A program made the position numbers and the translations under genes. Positions 7,469-17,995 of a stretch of DNA of 64,000 nucleotides are shown one piece after another; positions within the stretch are counted from its first letter, which is position 1; each line of letters starts with the position of its first letter. Source of the DNA: CAVZCK01 sp963798805 (GTDB lineage Bacteria > Pseudomonadota > Alphaproteobacteria > Rhizobiales > Rhodomicrobiaceae); the NCBI GenBank assembly GCA_963798805.1, contig CAWCVC010000002.1:620001-684000 (forward strand), given 5' to 3'. Under the pieces are notes generated by a model. The model worked only from the letters and a program-made list of their open reading frames with translations, searched no databases and was not told where the DNA came from.

Positions 7469-8419
7469 TCAAACCGGCACGGCCGGAGCGTCCGCCTCGC
7501 GCTTGCGGCGGGCATGGGCGAGCAGGGCGCCGACGGCGCAGGAGGCGAGACGGCTCTTGGCGCTGTCGGCCCGGCTCGTCAGGATGATCGGCACGCGCGC
7601 GCCGAGCACGATCCCGGCCGTCTCGGCATCGGCCAGATATTCGAGCTGCTTCGCCAGCATGTTGCCGGCTTCCAGATCGGGAACGACGAGAATGTCCGCC
7701 TGTCCGGCGACCGGCGAATGGATATGCTTGATCTCCGCCGCCATGAGGCTGACGGCATTGTCGAAACCGAGGGGGCCGTCGAGGACGCCGCCGGTGATCT
7801 GACCGCGGTCGGCCATCTTGCAAAGCGCGGCGGCGTCGATGGTCGAGAGGATCTTCGGCGTCACCGTCTCGACGGCGGACAGGATGGCGACCTTCGGCGT
7901 CTCGATACCGAGCACGCGTCCCAGATCGATGGCGTTCTGGACGATATGGGCCTTGTCCTCGAGCTTGGGGTAGATGTTGATAGCAGCGTCGGTGAGCAGC
8001 AGCATGCGCGGATAGGTCGGCACGTCGAGCACGAAGACATGGCTGACGCGCTTCGTGGTCCGCAGGCCGATCGTGTCCTCCATGACTGCGTGCATCAGAA
8101 CGTCCGTGTGAAGACTTCCCTTCATTAGCGCGTGAGCCTTGCCAGACCGGCAGAGCGCCACGCCCGTTGCCGCCGCCTGGGCGTCATCCTGGACATCGAC
8201 GATCTGGTAAGCTCCAAGATCGATATTGGCCGCCTTGGCCTCGGCCCGGATGTCCTTCTCCGGCCCGACGAGGATCGGCACGATGAGCCGCGCTTCCGCG
8301 GCCTCGACAGCGCCCGCGAGCGCCACGTCGCTTAAGGGATAGACCACCGCAGTCTCGATCGGCTCGGCGTCGTCGGCTTTATGGATGATCTGCTCGAAAA
8401 TGTGATGATGGCGCGCCAT
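7469..8419 (-). CDS. pta: phosphate acetyl/butyryltransferase
   Basis: 316 residues, the short PTA/PTB form without the N-terminal regulatory domain. Recognisable stretches are KGSLHTDVLMHAVM, RRVSH-type VSHVFVLDVP, LLTDAAINIYP, DGPLGFDNAVS and VPDLEAGNMLAKQL. It transfers the acyl group from acyl-CoA to phosphate, giving acyl phosphate for the downstream kinase. First gene of the pta-ackA-hydrolase operon, read on the minus strand. In several Rhizobiales this family is labelled bifunctional enoyl-CoA hydratase/phosphate acetyltransferase, but no hydratase domain is present here. Confidence 0.92.
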   Translation of the reverse strand: MARHHHIFEQIIHKADDAEPIETAVVYPLSDVALAGAVEAAEARLIVPILVGPEKDIRAEAKAANIDLGAYQIVDVQDDAQAAATGVALCRSGKAHALMKGSLHTDVLMHAVMEDTIGLRTTKRVSHVFVLDVPTYPRMLLLTDAAINIYPKLEDKAHIVQNAIDLGRVLGIETPKVAILSAVETVTPKILSTIDAAALCKMADRGQITGGVLDGPLGFDNAVSLMAAEIKHIHSPVAGQADILVVPDLEAGNMLAKQLEYLADAETAGIVLGARVPIILTSRADSAKSRLASCAVGALLAHARRKREADAPAVPV

Positions 8420-8544
8420 TCGAAGCCTCGAATGTCAGGACGTGAACATGCGGAAACGCTCGATGATCGCGGCAACCCGGACTCGATGTCGTCCGGAGGC
8501 GGCAGATTTCAACCGCGCTTTCTGGTCGCAATCTGCGGGGCCTC

Positions 8545-9735
8545 TCATGACCGCGCGCGGCCAGAATTCACCATTCCGGCGTCCGATGCAAGCGCGCGCC
8601 GTGCCAGCATATGGGCGCGCCCCATATTGACCGCGTCGACCGCGATCAGGCGCCCGTCTTTGAAATAGGAGACGGCAAATGCCTCCCCGTGCAGGTCGCC
8701 TTCCGTTTCTATGCGGTCGTAGCCCTCGCCGAGCCCGGCAATTTGCAACTTGATTTCGTACTGGTCCGACCAGAACCAGGGAACGGGATCATACGGCGCG
8801 CTCTCGCCGAGCATGGCGTGCGCGGCGGCGCGGCCCTGATCATTGGCGTTCTGCACGCTCTCCAGCCGAATCTGCTGGCCGTAGCGCGCGGAAGGAAAGC
8901 GCGTGCAGTCGCCGGCGGCGTAAATATCCGTCGCCGCGCGGCAATGCTCATCGACCAGAATGCCGTCGCGACAGGCGAGCCCGGCCTCGCGGGCGAGCGC
9001 GTCGGCGGGCGCTGCGCCGATGGCGACCAGCACGAGGTCGGCGCTGATCGTCCCGCCGTCGGCGAGTTCGACGGTTGTTCGGCTGTCGTCCTTAAGAATT
9101 CGAGTCGCCTTCGCATTCAGCCGGATATCGACGCCGCGCTCCTCATGCAGCCGATAGAAGAACTCCGAGACCGGCTGGCAGGTGACGCGATTGAGGAGAC
9201 AATGCTGGGCTTCGAGCAACGTCACGGATTTGCCCAGCATCCGCAGCACGGCGGCGACCTCCAGGCCGATATAGCCGCCGCCGATGATGGCAATGTGCTC
9301 GATGCCGGGGAGCTTCTCGCGCAGCCGGATGACATCGTCGATCGTGCGCAGCGTTTCGAGGCCCGCGCTGTCCACGCCCGGTACGGGCAGAGGCCGCGCA
9401 TGGCATCCCGTCGCGATTAGCAGCTTGGAATAGGCGACCGGCGCGGTCATGCCCTCGACGAGGACGCGCCGCTCGCGCGGGTCGATCGTCGTCACGCGCG
9501 CGCCTTCGACCAGCTCGACGCGGTGATGCTCGAAGAAGCTGTCGCCATGCAGATGAAGCTGCTCCTCCGACATCTCGCCGAGCAGATATTTCTTCGAAAG
9601 CGGCGGGCGCTGATAGGGCGGATAGGGTTCGTCGCCGAACATCAGGATCGGGTCGTCGCAGCCAAGTTGGCGCAGCGTCTCGGCCGCGCGGATGCCCGCC
9701 TGGCCGGCGCCAACGATCACGATCGGCACATTCAT
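8545..9735 (-). CDS. FAD-dependent ferredoxin/rubredoxin reductase
   Basis: 396 residues. It has two Rossmann dinucleotide motifs, VIVGAGQAGIRAAE at the N-terminus (FAD) and IIGGGYIGLEVAAVL near residue 150 (NAD(P)H), plus YPPYQRPPLSKKYL and the late FAD motif DIYAAGDCTRF. This is the rhodocoxin/putidaredoxin reductase family, passing electrons from NAD(P)H to a [2Fe-2S] ferredoxin that feeds a P450 or oxygenase; no such partner is seen nearby. The start overlaps the stop of a 72-residue ORF by four bases. It probably heads its own transcript upstream of pta, from which it is separated by 125 bp. Confidence 0.9.
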   Translation of the reverse strand: MNVPIVIVGAGQAGIRAAETLRQLGCDDPILMFGDEPYPPYQRPPLSKKYLLGEMSEEQLHLHGDSFFEHHRVELVEGARVTTIDPRERRVLVEGMTAPVAYSKLLIATGCHARPLPVPGVDSAGLETLRTIDDVIRLREKLPGIEHIAIIGGGYIGLEVAAVLRMLGKSVTLLEAQHCLLNRVTCQPVSEFFYRLHEERGVDIRLNAKATRILKDDSRTTVELADGGTISADLVLVAIGAAPADALAREAGLACRDGILVDEHCRAATDIYAAGDCTRFPSARYGQQIRLESVQNANDQGRAAAHAMLGESAPYDPVPWFWSDQYEIKLQIAGLGEGYDRIETEGDLHGEAFAVSYFKDGRLIAVDAVNMGRAHMLARRALASDAGMVNSGRARS

Positions 9736-9950
9736 GCGCGGCGTTTGGCGGGTTCGGCGGGGTGCTCGGCGTCCTCATCAGGATGCCGGTGCGGCTCGGT
9801 GGCGCTGCGGTCGACGAAGACCTTGTGAACGTCAATCGGCCGGTATTCGACGGCAGCTCCTGCCAGCACGGCAATCCGCTTCAGTTCGGGCTCGCCCGGA
9901 TGCGAAGAGGTTGAGCGGAGGGCATAATGGAAAATGGTCTTTTGGCTCAT
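9732..9950 (-). CDS. 72-aa ORF, possible truncated DsbA-type isomerase
   Basis: 72 residues overlapping the reductase start by four bases (ATGA), so translationally coupled. The first ~45 residues (TIFHYALRSTSSHPGEPELK then VEYRPIDVHKVFVD) resemble the N-terminus of 2-hydroxychromene-2-carboxylate isomerases, which are ~200 residues; the tail RHPDEDAEHPAEPAKRRA is low-complexity and unlike that family. It may be the stub of a deleted isomerase or a genuine small protein. The assignment is tentative. Confidence 0.45.
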   Translation of the reverse strand: MSQKTIFHYALRSTSSHPGEPELKRIAVLAGAAVEYRPIDVHKVFVDRSATEPHRHPDEDAEHPAEPAKRRA

Positions 9951-10176
9951 GTTCGCTCCCGCCGCTGGGATAGCTGGTATATATGGCTTCGGGCAGCAAG
10001 GACAATCGGTCCGAATTGGACTCCGCTCAGCCTCCTCGGCGGCGCGCCTTGAGAATCATGACGCGCCCCGAGTGGGCTTTAACTCCGCAACCGGCAATAT
10101 GTTCCGCTCCGATTTTAGCAATTTCGCGCCGGGAATACGGCCTTTGCGTGGAGGAAAAGCTTTTACCCACAAATAT

Positions 10177-11048
10177 TTAGCGATTCTGTGTCCGGTTTGC
10201 CTCCGCGCCACCCGCAAGCTCGATGATCTCGTTGGTGATCTCTTCCTGCCGGAGCTGGCGCGAGCGGGCGACGAGGCTGTCGAGCGTGTTCGCGACATTG
10301 GTCTGTGCAGCGATCATCGCCCGCATCCGCGCCTCGTTCTCGGCGGCGAAGGAGAGCATTACGGCCTCGCAAAGCTCGGCGAAGATGTATTCCTCGACGA
10401 GCCGCGCCAGCAGCACCGGCGGAGGGAGGGTCAGGAGCGGCGCGACGGCTGTCGGCGACAGCGGAAAGCGGTTGAAGTCGAAGGGGACGAGCTGCTTTTC
10501 GACGATCTGCAGCGTCGCAGAGGCACCCGGCACCGCGTGGACGACGGTCACGCGTGCGACCTTGCCGGCGTCGAGCCTTTCATAGAGCGCATCGACGATC
10601 CGGTTCGCCAGCGCCGCCATCTGCCCAGCGTGGGCGATCATCGGCGCCGACCAGTCGACCGTGAGGCCGCGTTCGGCGGCGATCATCAGCCCGCGGTCGC
10701 CGATGAGCAGAAGCTCCGTCCCGTGGCGGCCGTTCGCCTTGGCGACGCGCTCAGCGGCGTCGAGCACCTTGTCGCTGAAAACGCCGGCGAAACCCTGCTC
10801 GGCACAGATGGCGATCACGGCATGAGCGCCTATGGTGTGGTGCGTGGCAGTGGGGCGTTCGGCTTCCGGCAGAAACGCGAGGGCGTCGCCGATGGCGCCA
10901 GCGATGGTGGCTGCATAGCGGCGGATGCCATCGACCTGCGCCCGCGCCTCCCGCGAGCGGGCGGCGGCGATGCCGCGCATGGCGGTGACCACCGCCGCAA
11001 GCTGATGCACGGTGCCGATGCGCGCTTCGACGTCGCTGAGCCGTTCCG

Positions 11049-11052
<4 letters not shown>
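10177..11052 (-). CDS. atpG: N-type ATPase gamma subunit
   Basis: 291 residues. The N-terminus (RLSDVEARIGTVHQLAAVVTAMRGIAAARSREAR) and C-terminus (MRAMIAAQTNVANTLDSLVARSRQLRQEEITNEIIELAGGAEA) are the two helices of the gamma coiled coil that rotates within the F1 head. It is last in the operon, as gamma is in the N-ATPase order atpDCQRBEFAG. The start overlaps the atpA stop by four bases. Internal sequence is more divergent than in housekeeping gamma, as usual for N-ATPases. Confidence 0.93.
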
Positions 11053-12573
<1,521 letters not shown>

Positions 12574-12593
<20 letters not shown>

Positions 12594-13323
12594 GGCGCGA
12601 CAACTCTGCGGCAATGCGGTCGAGATCGGCCCGGAAGCTATTGCGGACGACCGCGTGGGGCGTTTCGATTTCAAGCCCGGCGATGAGGTTCGGATCGGCT
12701 TCAACCTGGATTTCGATGGGACGCCCCAGCGCCTTTCCGAGCCGCGTCCGGCAAGCTTTCTTCTCCGCCTCGGTCAGCGAACGGGCAGCTTTGAGGCGGA
12801 GCGGCGCGCCGTTCGCGCCGACGCCGGCGCGCGTCGCCTCGGGAAGGGCGGCAAGCCCGTCCGCCAGCCCGTCGAGAAAGCCTTCGACGCGCGCCTCATC
12901 GGGCAGACGGTCCAGGAGCTTGGCGGCGATGTCGACGGCGAGGCGGCTGGCGCGGTCGGCGACAGCGGCCGCCTCGCCCTGCCGCGCGCGTTCGATGTCG
13001 GCCTTCGCGGCGGTGCGAAGCTTTTCGGCCTCGCCTCTCGCGGCGGCAAGGATCGCGGATTTTTCCGCCTCGGCCTCAGTCGCGGCTGCGTTCAGCGCCT
13101 CGCCCCGCGAGCCGGCGAGCCGCGCCGCTTCGGCGGCAGCCTTGTCGCGCTCGGCGACCGCCGCAGCCTTGGCCGCCCGGGCGTCATCGAGCAGCTTTTG
13201 CGCCGCCGCCTGGCGCGTCTTGACGATATTGGCTACGGGCGTGAACAGGAAGCGCGACAGAATCCAGATGAGGATCAGAACGTTGATGGTCTGCAGCGCC
13301 AATGTCCACCAATCGATATGCAT
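12574..13323 (-). CDS. atpF: N-type ATPase b subunit with delta-like C-terminal extension
   Basis: 249 residues, much longer than ordinary b (~160). An N-terminal membrane helix (WTLALQTINVLILIWILSRFLF) is followed by a long Ala/Glu/Arg coiled coil to about residue 130. The last ~110 residues (from RLAVDIAAKLLDRLPDEARVE onward) resemble the delta subunit, ending in an EIETPHAVVRNSFRADLDRI stretch. N-ATPase operons have no separate atpH, and this one also lacks it, so the extension probably supplies the peripheral-stalk link to alpha. It overlaps atpA by 20 bases. Confidence 0.92.
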
Positions 13324-13335
13324 CGCTCGGCAGGC

Positions 13336-13581
13336 TCACTTTATGAAGGGGTTGGCGAACAGCACGAGCAGGGCGACGACGAGACAGTAGATCGCCATCG
13401 TCTCGATCATGGCGAGGCCGACGAACAGCGTGCGTGACAGCGTGCCGGCCGCTTCCGGCTGGCGGGCGATGGCGTCCATCGCGGCGGCGACCGCGCGCCC
13501 CTCGCCGAGCGCCGGGCCGATGGCGCCGAATGAGACGGCCATCGCCGCCGAGAAAATGCTGACGATCTCGATCCAGTTCAT
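13336..13581 (-). CDS. atpE: N-type ATPase c subunit (rotor ring)
   Basis: 81 residues, two membrane helices joined by the polar loop ARQPEAAG. Helix 1 contains GPALGEGRAV, with Glu at the position where Ilyobacter tartaricus has the Na+ ligand Gln32. Helix 2 contains GLAMIETMAIYCLV, with the ion-carrying Glu followed by Thr and a Tyr. The rotor site therefore has two carboxylates, as reported for the Burkholderia N-type ring. It overlaps atpB by four bases. The ion (H+ or Na+) cannot be settled from sequence, but the extra Glu and the Met after Thr argue against a simple copy of the classical Na+ site. Confidence 0.93.
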   Translation of the reverse strand: MNWIEIVSIFSAAMAVSFGAIGPALGEGRAVAAAMDAIARQPEAAGTLSRTLFVGLAMIETMAIYCLVVALLVLFANPFIK

Positions 13582-14285
13582 GATGCCTTCCGTTTCTGAT
13601 CCGATGCCGTTTGAGATGCCCTTTGGCGTTCGCCGACAGCCGCGCCGATGAAGACGGTGGCCAGCACCGCGAAAATGTAAGCCTGGACTGCGCCGGTCAG
13701 CAGATCGAGCGCCATCAGCGGGATCGGCACGAGGAGCCCCGCAAGCGACAGCACGATGCCGACGACGAAAACGCCGCTCATGACATTGCCGAACAGGCGC
13801 ACGAGCAACGAAAAGGTGCGGGTGATCTGCTCGACGATATTGAGCGGGATCATCACCCAGGTCGGCTCGGCGAAGGTCTTCAGATAGCCGCTGAGCCCGC
13901 GCGTCCAGATGCCGTAAAAGATCGTCGCGCAGAAGACGATCAGCGCCAGCGCCGCGTCGGTTTCGAGATGCGCGGTCGGCGGCTCGATGCCGGGGACGAG
14001 CGAGGACCAGTTGGCGATCAGCACATAGAGGAAGATCGTGCCGATGAGCGGCCGGTAGGGGGTGGGATCGACCTGCATGGTTTCGCGGATCTGATGATCG
14101 ATGGCGCCGACGACCGCTTCGAACACAGCCTGCGCCTTTGAGGGGATCAGTGTCAGCCGCTTCGTCACGATCGCGACAAGGCCACCGAGAAGGATCATGA
14201 TCGCCCAGGTGATGAGCACTGGCGAAGTGATCGGCACCGGGCCGAGCGAGAACAGCGGTTCGAGCGTGAGCGGCGAGCCGATCAT
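13578..14285 (-). CDS. atpB: N-type ATPase a subunit
   Basis: 235 residues from the ATG at 14285, which overlaps the atpR stop (ATGA). The longer upstream frame has an Arg/Pro-rich non-protein-like N-terminus and was not used. Several hydrophobic helices follow; the conserved stretches ARDLSG-like TRGLSGYLKTF, SLLVRLFGNVMSGVF (containing the essential Arg of subunit a) and VQAYIFAVLATVFIG are present. It forms the ion half-channels against the c ring in the inner membrane. It is followed at once by atpE. Confidence 0.93.
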   Translation of the reverse strand: MIGSPLTLEPLFSLGPVPITSPVLITWAIMILLGGLVAIVTKRLTLIPSKAQAVFEAVVGAIDHQIRETMQVDPTPYRPLIGTIFLYVLIANWSSLVPGIEPPTAHLETDAALALIVFCATIFYGIWTRGLSGYLKTFAEPTWVMIPLNIVEQITRTFSLLVRLFGNVMSGVFVVGIVLSLAGLLVPIPLMALDLLTGAVQAYIFAVLATVFIGAAVGERQRASQTASDQKRKAS

Positions 14286-14578
14286 GCGGCTCTCCCGAGA
14301 CGTCGCAGCATCAGGCCGCGGGCGAGGAAAAGACCGAGCGCGCCTATCAGCAGCGGCAGAGCGCCGAGCTTTGCCAGGCCGGCGAGACCGAGGAGAAGCA
14401 CGCCGAAGCGGAGAAGCTGGATGGCGAAGGCGCGGATTGCGCTTCCGTTCAGAAAGGCATGCGTGTTCCACCAGAGCGAGCCGAAATGAATGAGGCCCAG
14501 CAGCACGCCGATGCCGAAGCCGAAGAGCGCCCCGGCGATAGGGCCGAAATCGGACGCGCTGCCAAAAATCTCCATCAT
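14282..14578 (-). CDS. atpR: N-ATPase-specific membrane subunit AtpR
   Basis: 98 residues, highly hydrophobic, with about three membrane helices (GALFGFGIGVLLGLIHFGSL, AFAIQLLRFGVLLLGLAGL, GALPLLIGALGLFLARGLML) and Arg residues within or next to them. AtpR is found only in N-ATPase operons, between atpQ and atpB, as here; it has been proposed to assist c-ring or stator assembly. Its presence is one of the clearest marks of the N-ATPase type. It ends inside the atpB start codon. Confidence 0.88.
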   Translation of the reverse strand: MMEIFGSASDFGPIAGALFGFGIGVLLGLIHFGSLWWNTHAFLNGSAIRAFAIQLLRFGVLLLGLAGLAKLGALPLLIGALGLFLARGLMLRRLGRAA

Positions 14579-14588
14579 GACGCCTCCA

Positions 14589-14882
14589 TCAGGAGTGATG
14601 CATCCATTTCCAGGCCGACCAGAAGCCGAGCGCCGCGCCGATCATAATGAGCGGCGCGGTGAAGAACACGCCGGTGTCAAAAGTCCGGTCGAGCCAGCGG
14701 CCGATAAATACGCCGATCAGCGTCGGCACGACGATGGTCCAGCCAAGAATGCCGATCTGACCGAGACGCGAGCCGAGCGACGGCTCAGGATTGTCCTCGC
14801 CCTCTTTGGCGCGTTCGGCGGCGAGGCGCGCGGCCTCGGCGAGCCGGTCTTGCTCTGCGTCGGGCTGGCGCGGCGCGGTCAC
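14589..14882 (-). CDS. atpQ: N-ATPase AtpQ (AtpI/Gene1-like)
   Basis: 97 residues: a charged N-terminal region of about 45 residues rich in Ala, Arg and Glu, then two membrane helices (GILGWTIVVPTLIGVFIGRWLD and TGVFFTAPLIMIGAALGFWSAWKWM). This is the AtpI-like protein family that aids assembly of the rotor ring and Mg2+ handling. It overlaps the atpC stop by four bases and precedes atpR by 10 bases, the order expected in N-ATPase operons. Confidence 0.88.
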   Translation of the reverse strand: MTAPRQPDAEQDRLAEAARLAAERAKEGEDNPEPSLGSRLGQIGILGWTIVVPTLIGVFIGRWLDRTFDTGVFFTAPLIMIGAALGFWSAWKWMHHS

Positions 14883-15331
14883 GGCGCATCCCCTCGTCGC
14901 ATAGGCGATTGCACGTTGCCGGATGCGCCGGGCCGCAGATAGCGCACAAGCTGGCGCACGGCGCGGGCATGAAGACGGGTTTGCTCGACGCGGGCCCGGC
15001 GTTCGGCATCGATCTCGGCCGCCCGCAGCGCCTCGACTTCGCCCTCCAGCGCCCCCAGATCATCGCCCACCGTACCCTGGCGGCAGGCGATGGCGACGCG
15101 CCTGCCTTCCGAGACCGTCAGCACGCCGCCGCGCAGCGCGCAATAATGGGTGACGCCGTTCCCATTCTGCCAGCGGATGACCGAAGCCGGAAGCACTGTC
15201 AGGAGATCGGTATGGCCGGGCAGAATGCCGAAGCCGCCGCTTTCGTCCTCGGCGCGCACGGAAAGCACATCCTGACGGTCGACCAGGACGGTGGCGGGCG
15301 TGGTGATCGTCAGATGAAGGGGATCGCTCAT
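14879..15331 (-). CDS. atpC: N-type ATPase epsilon subunit
   Basis: 150 residues from the ATG at 15331, overlapping the atpD stop (ATGA). The N-terminal beta-sandwich is recognisable: LHLTITTPATVLVDRQDVLSVRAED, GGFGILPGHTDLLTVLPASVI and YCALRGGVLTV. The C-terminal part is helical and basic. Epsilon couples gamma rotation to the c ring and can inhibit hydrolysis. Second gene of the operon, as in other N-ATPases and unlike the housekeeping order where it follows beta at the distal end. Confidence 0.93.
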   Translation of the reverse strand: MSDPLHLTITTPATVLVDRQDVLSVRAEDESGGFGILPGHTDLLTVLPASVIRWQNGNGVTHYCALRGGVLTVSEGRRVAIACRQGTVGDDLGALEGEVEALRAAEIDAERRARVEQTRLHARAVRQLVRYLRPGASGNVQSPMRRGDAP

Positions 15332-16782
15332 GCGGCGGCTCCTGCCGGTGAAGGTTTCGGCGAAGGCTCGGCTTTCCGCGCAGCCTCCTCCTTCTCGCGG
15401 GCCTCGTCGATCGTACCGACCATATAGAGCGAACTCTCGCGCCAATCGTCGCACTCGCCATTGAGGATCGCCTGGCATCCGGCGATGGTGTCGGCGATGG
15501 CGACCGAACGCCCCGCCATGCCGGTGAAGGCTTCGGTCACGGTGAAGGGCTGGGTCAGAAAGCGCTGCAGCCGGCGCGCACGCTCGACGATTCGCCGGTC
15601 CTCAGCGCCGAGCTCTTCCATGCCCAAAAGGGAGATCACGTCCTGCAACTCGCGGTAATGTTCGATGGCGCGCCGCACCTCCATCGCAACTTCTGCGTGG
15701 TTCTCGCCGACGACGAGGGGATCGAGCAGGATCGAGGACGATGCGATCGGGTCGATGGCTGGATACATGCCTTCGGCGGCCATCGAGCGCGACAGGACGA
15801 CCATGCTGTCGACATGGGCGGCGATGGTCGTTACGGCAGGGTCGGTGAAATCGTCGGCCGGCACATAGACCGCTTCGATCGCCGTCACCGCGGCCCCACG
15901 GACCGAGGCGATACGCTCCTGCACCGCCGCGACCTCGCTGGCCAGAGTTGGCTGATAGCCGACACGGGAGGGCAGCCGTCCGAGAAGGCCCGATACCTCG
16001 GCGCCCGCCTGTACGAAGCGGAAAATGTTGTCCATCAGCAGCAGCACGTTCTGATGGCGCTCGTCGCGGAAATATTCGGCAATGGTCAGCGCTGTCATCG
16101 GCACGCGCCAGCGCGCGCCGGGCGGCTCGTTCATCTGGCCATAGACGAGAACCGTGCGGCCGAGCACGCCGGATTCCGTCATGTCGAGCAGCATTTCGTG
16201 CCCCTCGCGCGAGCGCTCGCCGACGCCGGCGAAAACCGAAATGCCCTTGTAGCTCGCCACCATGGCGTGGATCAGCTCCATCACCAGCACGGTCTTGCCG
16301 ACGCCCGCGCCGCCGAACATCGCCGCCTTGCCGCCTTGCGCCAGCGGCGCGAGCAGATCGATGACCTTGATGCCGGTCGTGAAAAGCTCCGACGCCGCGC
16401 TTTGCGCGGAGAAGGGCGGCGGCGCGTGGTGGATCGGCCGGAGCGGCACTTCGTTCGGCAGCGGACCGCCCTTGTCGCCGATCCGGCCAGTGACGTCGAG
16501 CAGCCGGCCGAGCACGGCGTCGCCGACCGGCACTAGCACCGGCCCGCCGATCCGCTTCACGGAGTCGCCGCGGCGTAGCCCCGCAGTCGCCTGCAGCGCG
16601 ATGGCGCGCACCGTTCGCTCGTCGAGATGCGCCTGCACCTCGGCCATGACCGTGCGGCCCCCCTCATCCTCGATCGACAGGGCGTCGTCGATAGGAGGCA
16701 GGTCGCCGCTCACGAAGGCAATGTCGACCACCGCGCCGCGGATGGCGACGAGTTTTCCTTTGTCATATGTTCCGGTTGCCAT
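15328..16782 (-). CDS. atpD: N-type ATPase beta subunit (catalytic)
   Basis: 484 residues from the ATG at 16782 (MATGTYDKGKLVAIRGAVVDI); in-frame sequence upstream is Pro/Arg-rich and not homologous. The catalytic P-loop is GGAGVGKTVLVMELI, with GERSREGHEM carrying the catalytic Glu and the DELSEED-region equivalent ISLLGMEELGAEDR. Beta hydrolyses or makes ATP in the F1 head. It is the first gene of the nine-gene operon; the ~195 bp between 16782 and the deacetylase stop should hold the promoter, though I see no convincing consensus there. Confidence 0.95.
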   Translation of the reverse strand: MATGTYDKGKLVAIRGAVVDIAFVSGDLPPIDDALSIEDEGGRTVMAEVQAHLDERTVRAIALQATAGLRRGDSVKRIGGPVLVPVGDAVLGRLLDVTGRIGDKGGPLPNEVPLRPIHHAPPPFSAQSAASELFTTGIKVIDLLAPLAQGGKAAMFGGAGVGKTVLVMELIHAMVASYKGISVFAGVGERSREGHEMLLDMTESGVLGRTVLVYGQMNEPPGARWRVPMTALTIAEYFRDERHQNVLLLMDNIFRFVQAGAEVSGLLGRLPSRVGYQPTLASEVAAVQERIASVRGAAVTAIEAVYVPADDFTDPAVTTIAAHVDSMVVLSRSMAAEGMYPAIDPIASSSILLDPLVVGENHAEVAMEVRRAIEHYRELQDVISLLGMEELGAEDRRIVERARRLQRFLTQPFTVTEAFTGMAGRSVAIADTIAGCQAILNGECDDWRESSLYMVGTIDEAREKEEAARKAEPSPKPSPAGAAA

Positions 16783-16977
16783 CCCGAATTCGTCCCGCGG
16801 TTCGCATATTGCGGGCCTTGCGCCTATGAGCCGCCAACGACCGACCGTGGCGATGGCGGCAATACCCGCTGTTCGCGGTCTAGTGCAGCTCGGGTTCACC
16901 TGGCAAGGGGAACAAACGGCCGATGCCACAATGTCCCCACGCGCCGATGCGTCTTGGCCTTGGGCTCAGCTGAGCGC

Positions 16978-17868
16978 TCAGGCGTGTACCTTCATCAGCC
17001 CGTTATACCACTCATAGATCTGCGCGCCGGTCCAATGGATCACGCCTTCATGCCCATTGATGTGCGCGTAGACCTCCTCGAGATATTTGATCCGGTGCGG
17101 CTGGCCCGAAATATACGGATGGATGGCCATCGCCATGACCCGCGGGCGCGTTTCGCCCTCCAGCCACAGCCGGTCGAACTGATCGCAGCAGCGCCGCTGC
17201 CAATATTCGGACTCATGGTGCTGGACGATCATCATCGGGATGTCGTTCAGCTCGACCGAATAGGGCAGGGTGACGAGCGGGCCGTTCGCCGTCTTGATCA
17301 CGGTCGGCTCGTCGTCATAGACCCAGTCGCCGATATACCTGATCCCGGCGGCGGCGAGAATGTCGGGGGTCTCATAGGTCTCCGTCAAACCCGGCCCGAG
17401 CCAGCCGATGGGCCTCGAGCCGGTGAAGGTCTCGATGACTCCCAGCGAGCGCTCGACCATGGCCGCCTGATCGTTGATCTTGTGGATCGGGATCTGATCG
17501 AAGCTGTGGCCCATGAACTCCCAGCCAAGCTCGCGTGCCTCGCCCGCCACGCGCTCATAGTCGAGGCAGACGCGGGCGTTGATCGCCAGCGTCGGCACGA
17601 TGCCGAGCCGTCTGTAAAGCTCGAAGAACCGCCATACGCCGACGCGCATCCCGTATTCGTGCCAGCTCCAATTCGGCACATCCGGCAACAGCGGCTGGCC
17701 CATGGGAGCCGGGAGGATCTGCCGCGCCATCGGCCGCGAAATGTCCCAGACCTCCAGATTGACGATGGTCCAGACGATGATGCGGCCGTCACCGGGAAGA
17801 GGCAGCGGCGGACGGTCCACGATGGCGGAATAGGCGTGGCGTTCGGTCGGCGTCATCGGCTCACTCAT
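16978..17868 (-). CDS. polysaccharide deacetylase family protein
   Basis: 296 residues from the ATG at 17868, chosen over a GTG at 17889 because GGAGGAG lies directly upstream. It has the NodB-like carbohydrate esterase 4 fold: early strand VNLEVWDIS, MRVGVWRFFELYRRLGIVPTLAINARV, FMGHSFDQIPI and GWLGPGLTETYETPDILAAAGIRYIGDWVYDDEP. The motifs are closest to the PuuE/allantoinase-like cytosolic branch rather than secreted chitin deacetylases; there is no signal peptide. It could hydrolyse an amide such as a ureide. Divergent from the TRAP operon across a 467-bp gap. Confidence 0.8.
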   Translation of the reverse strand: MSEPMTPTERHAYSAIVDRPPLPLPGDGRIIVWTIVNLEVWDISRPMARQILPAPMGQPLLPDVPNWSWHEYGMRVGVWRFFELYRRLGIVPTLAINARVCLDYERVAGEARELGWEFMGHSFDQIPIHKINDQAAMVERSLGVIETFTGSRPIGWLGPGLTETYETPDILAAAGIRYIGDWVYDDEPTVIKTANGPLVTLPYSVELNDIPMMIVQHHESEYWQRRCCDQFDRLWLEGETRPRVMAMAIHPYISGQPHRIKYLEEVYAHINGHEGVIHWTGAQIYEWYNGLMKVHA

Positions 17869-17905
17869 CGGCTCCTCCGGAATTTGCACGGGCCATGCTG
17901 CGGCC

Positions 17906-17982
17906 CTAGTACACCCCGTGGGAAATCCTAGCCCAGTTCGCTGCGGGCGCTTTTAGGATTTCCCGCGGCAAAGGTGTACTAG
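17906..17982. repeat. CTAG palindrome pair 2, member A (77 bp, inverted)
   Basis: Outer arms CTAGTACACC and GGTGTACTAG. The inner arm GGGAAATCCTA pairs with TAGGATTTCCC. The T-rich bulge is in the 3' arm (read as CAAA on this strand), so the element is inverted relative to those at 4830 and 4919. Read in reverse it starts CTAGTACACCTTTG, the A-type pattern. Thirteen bases separate it from its partner. Confidence 0.85.
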
Positions 17983-17995
17983 CAACTTATTGACT

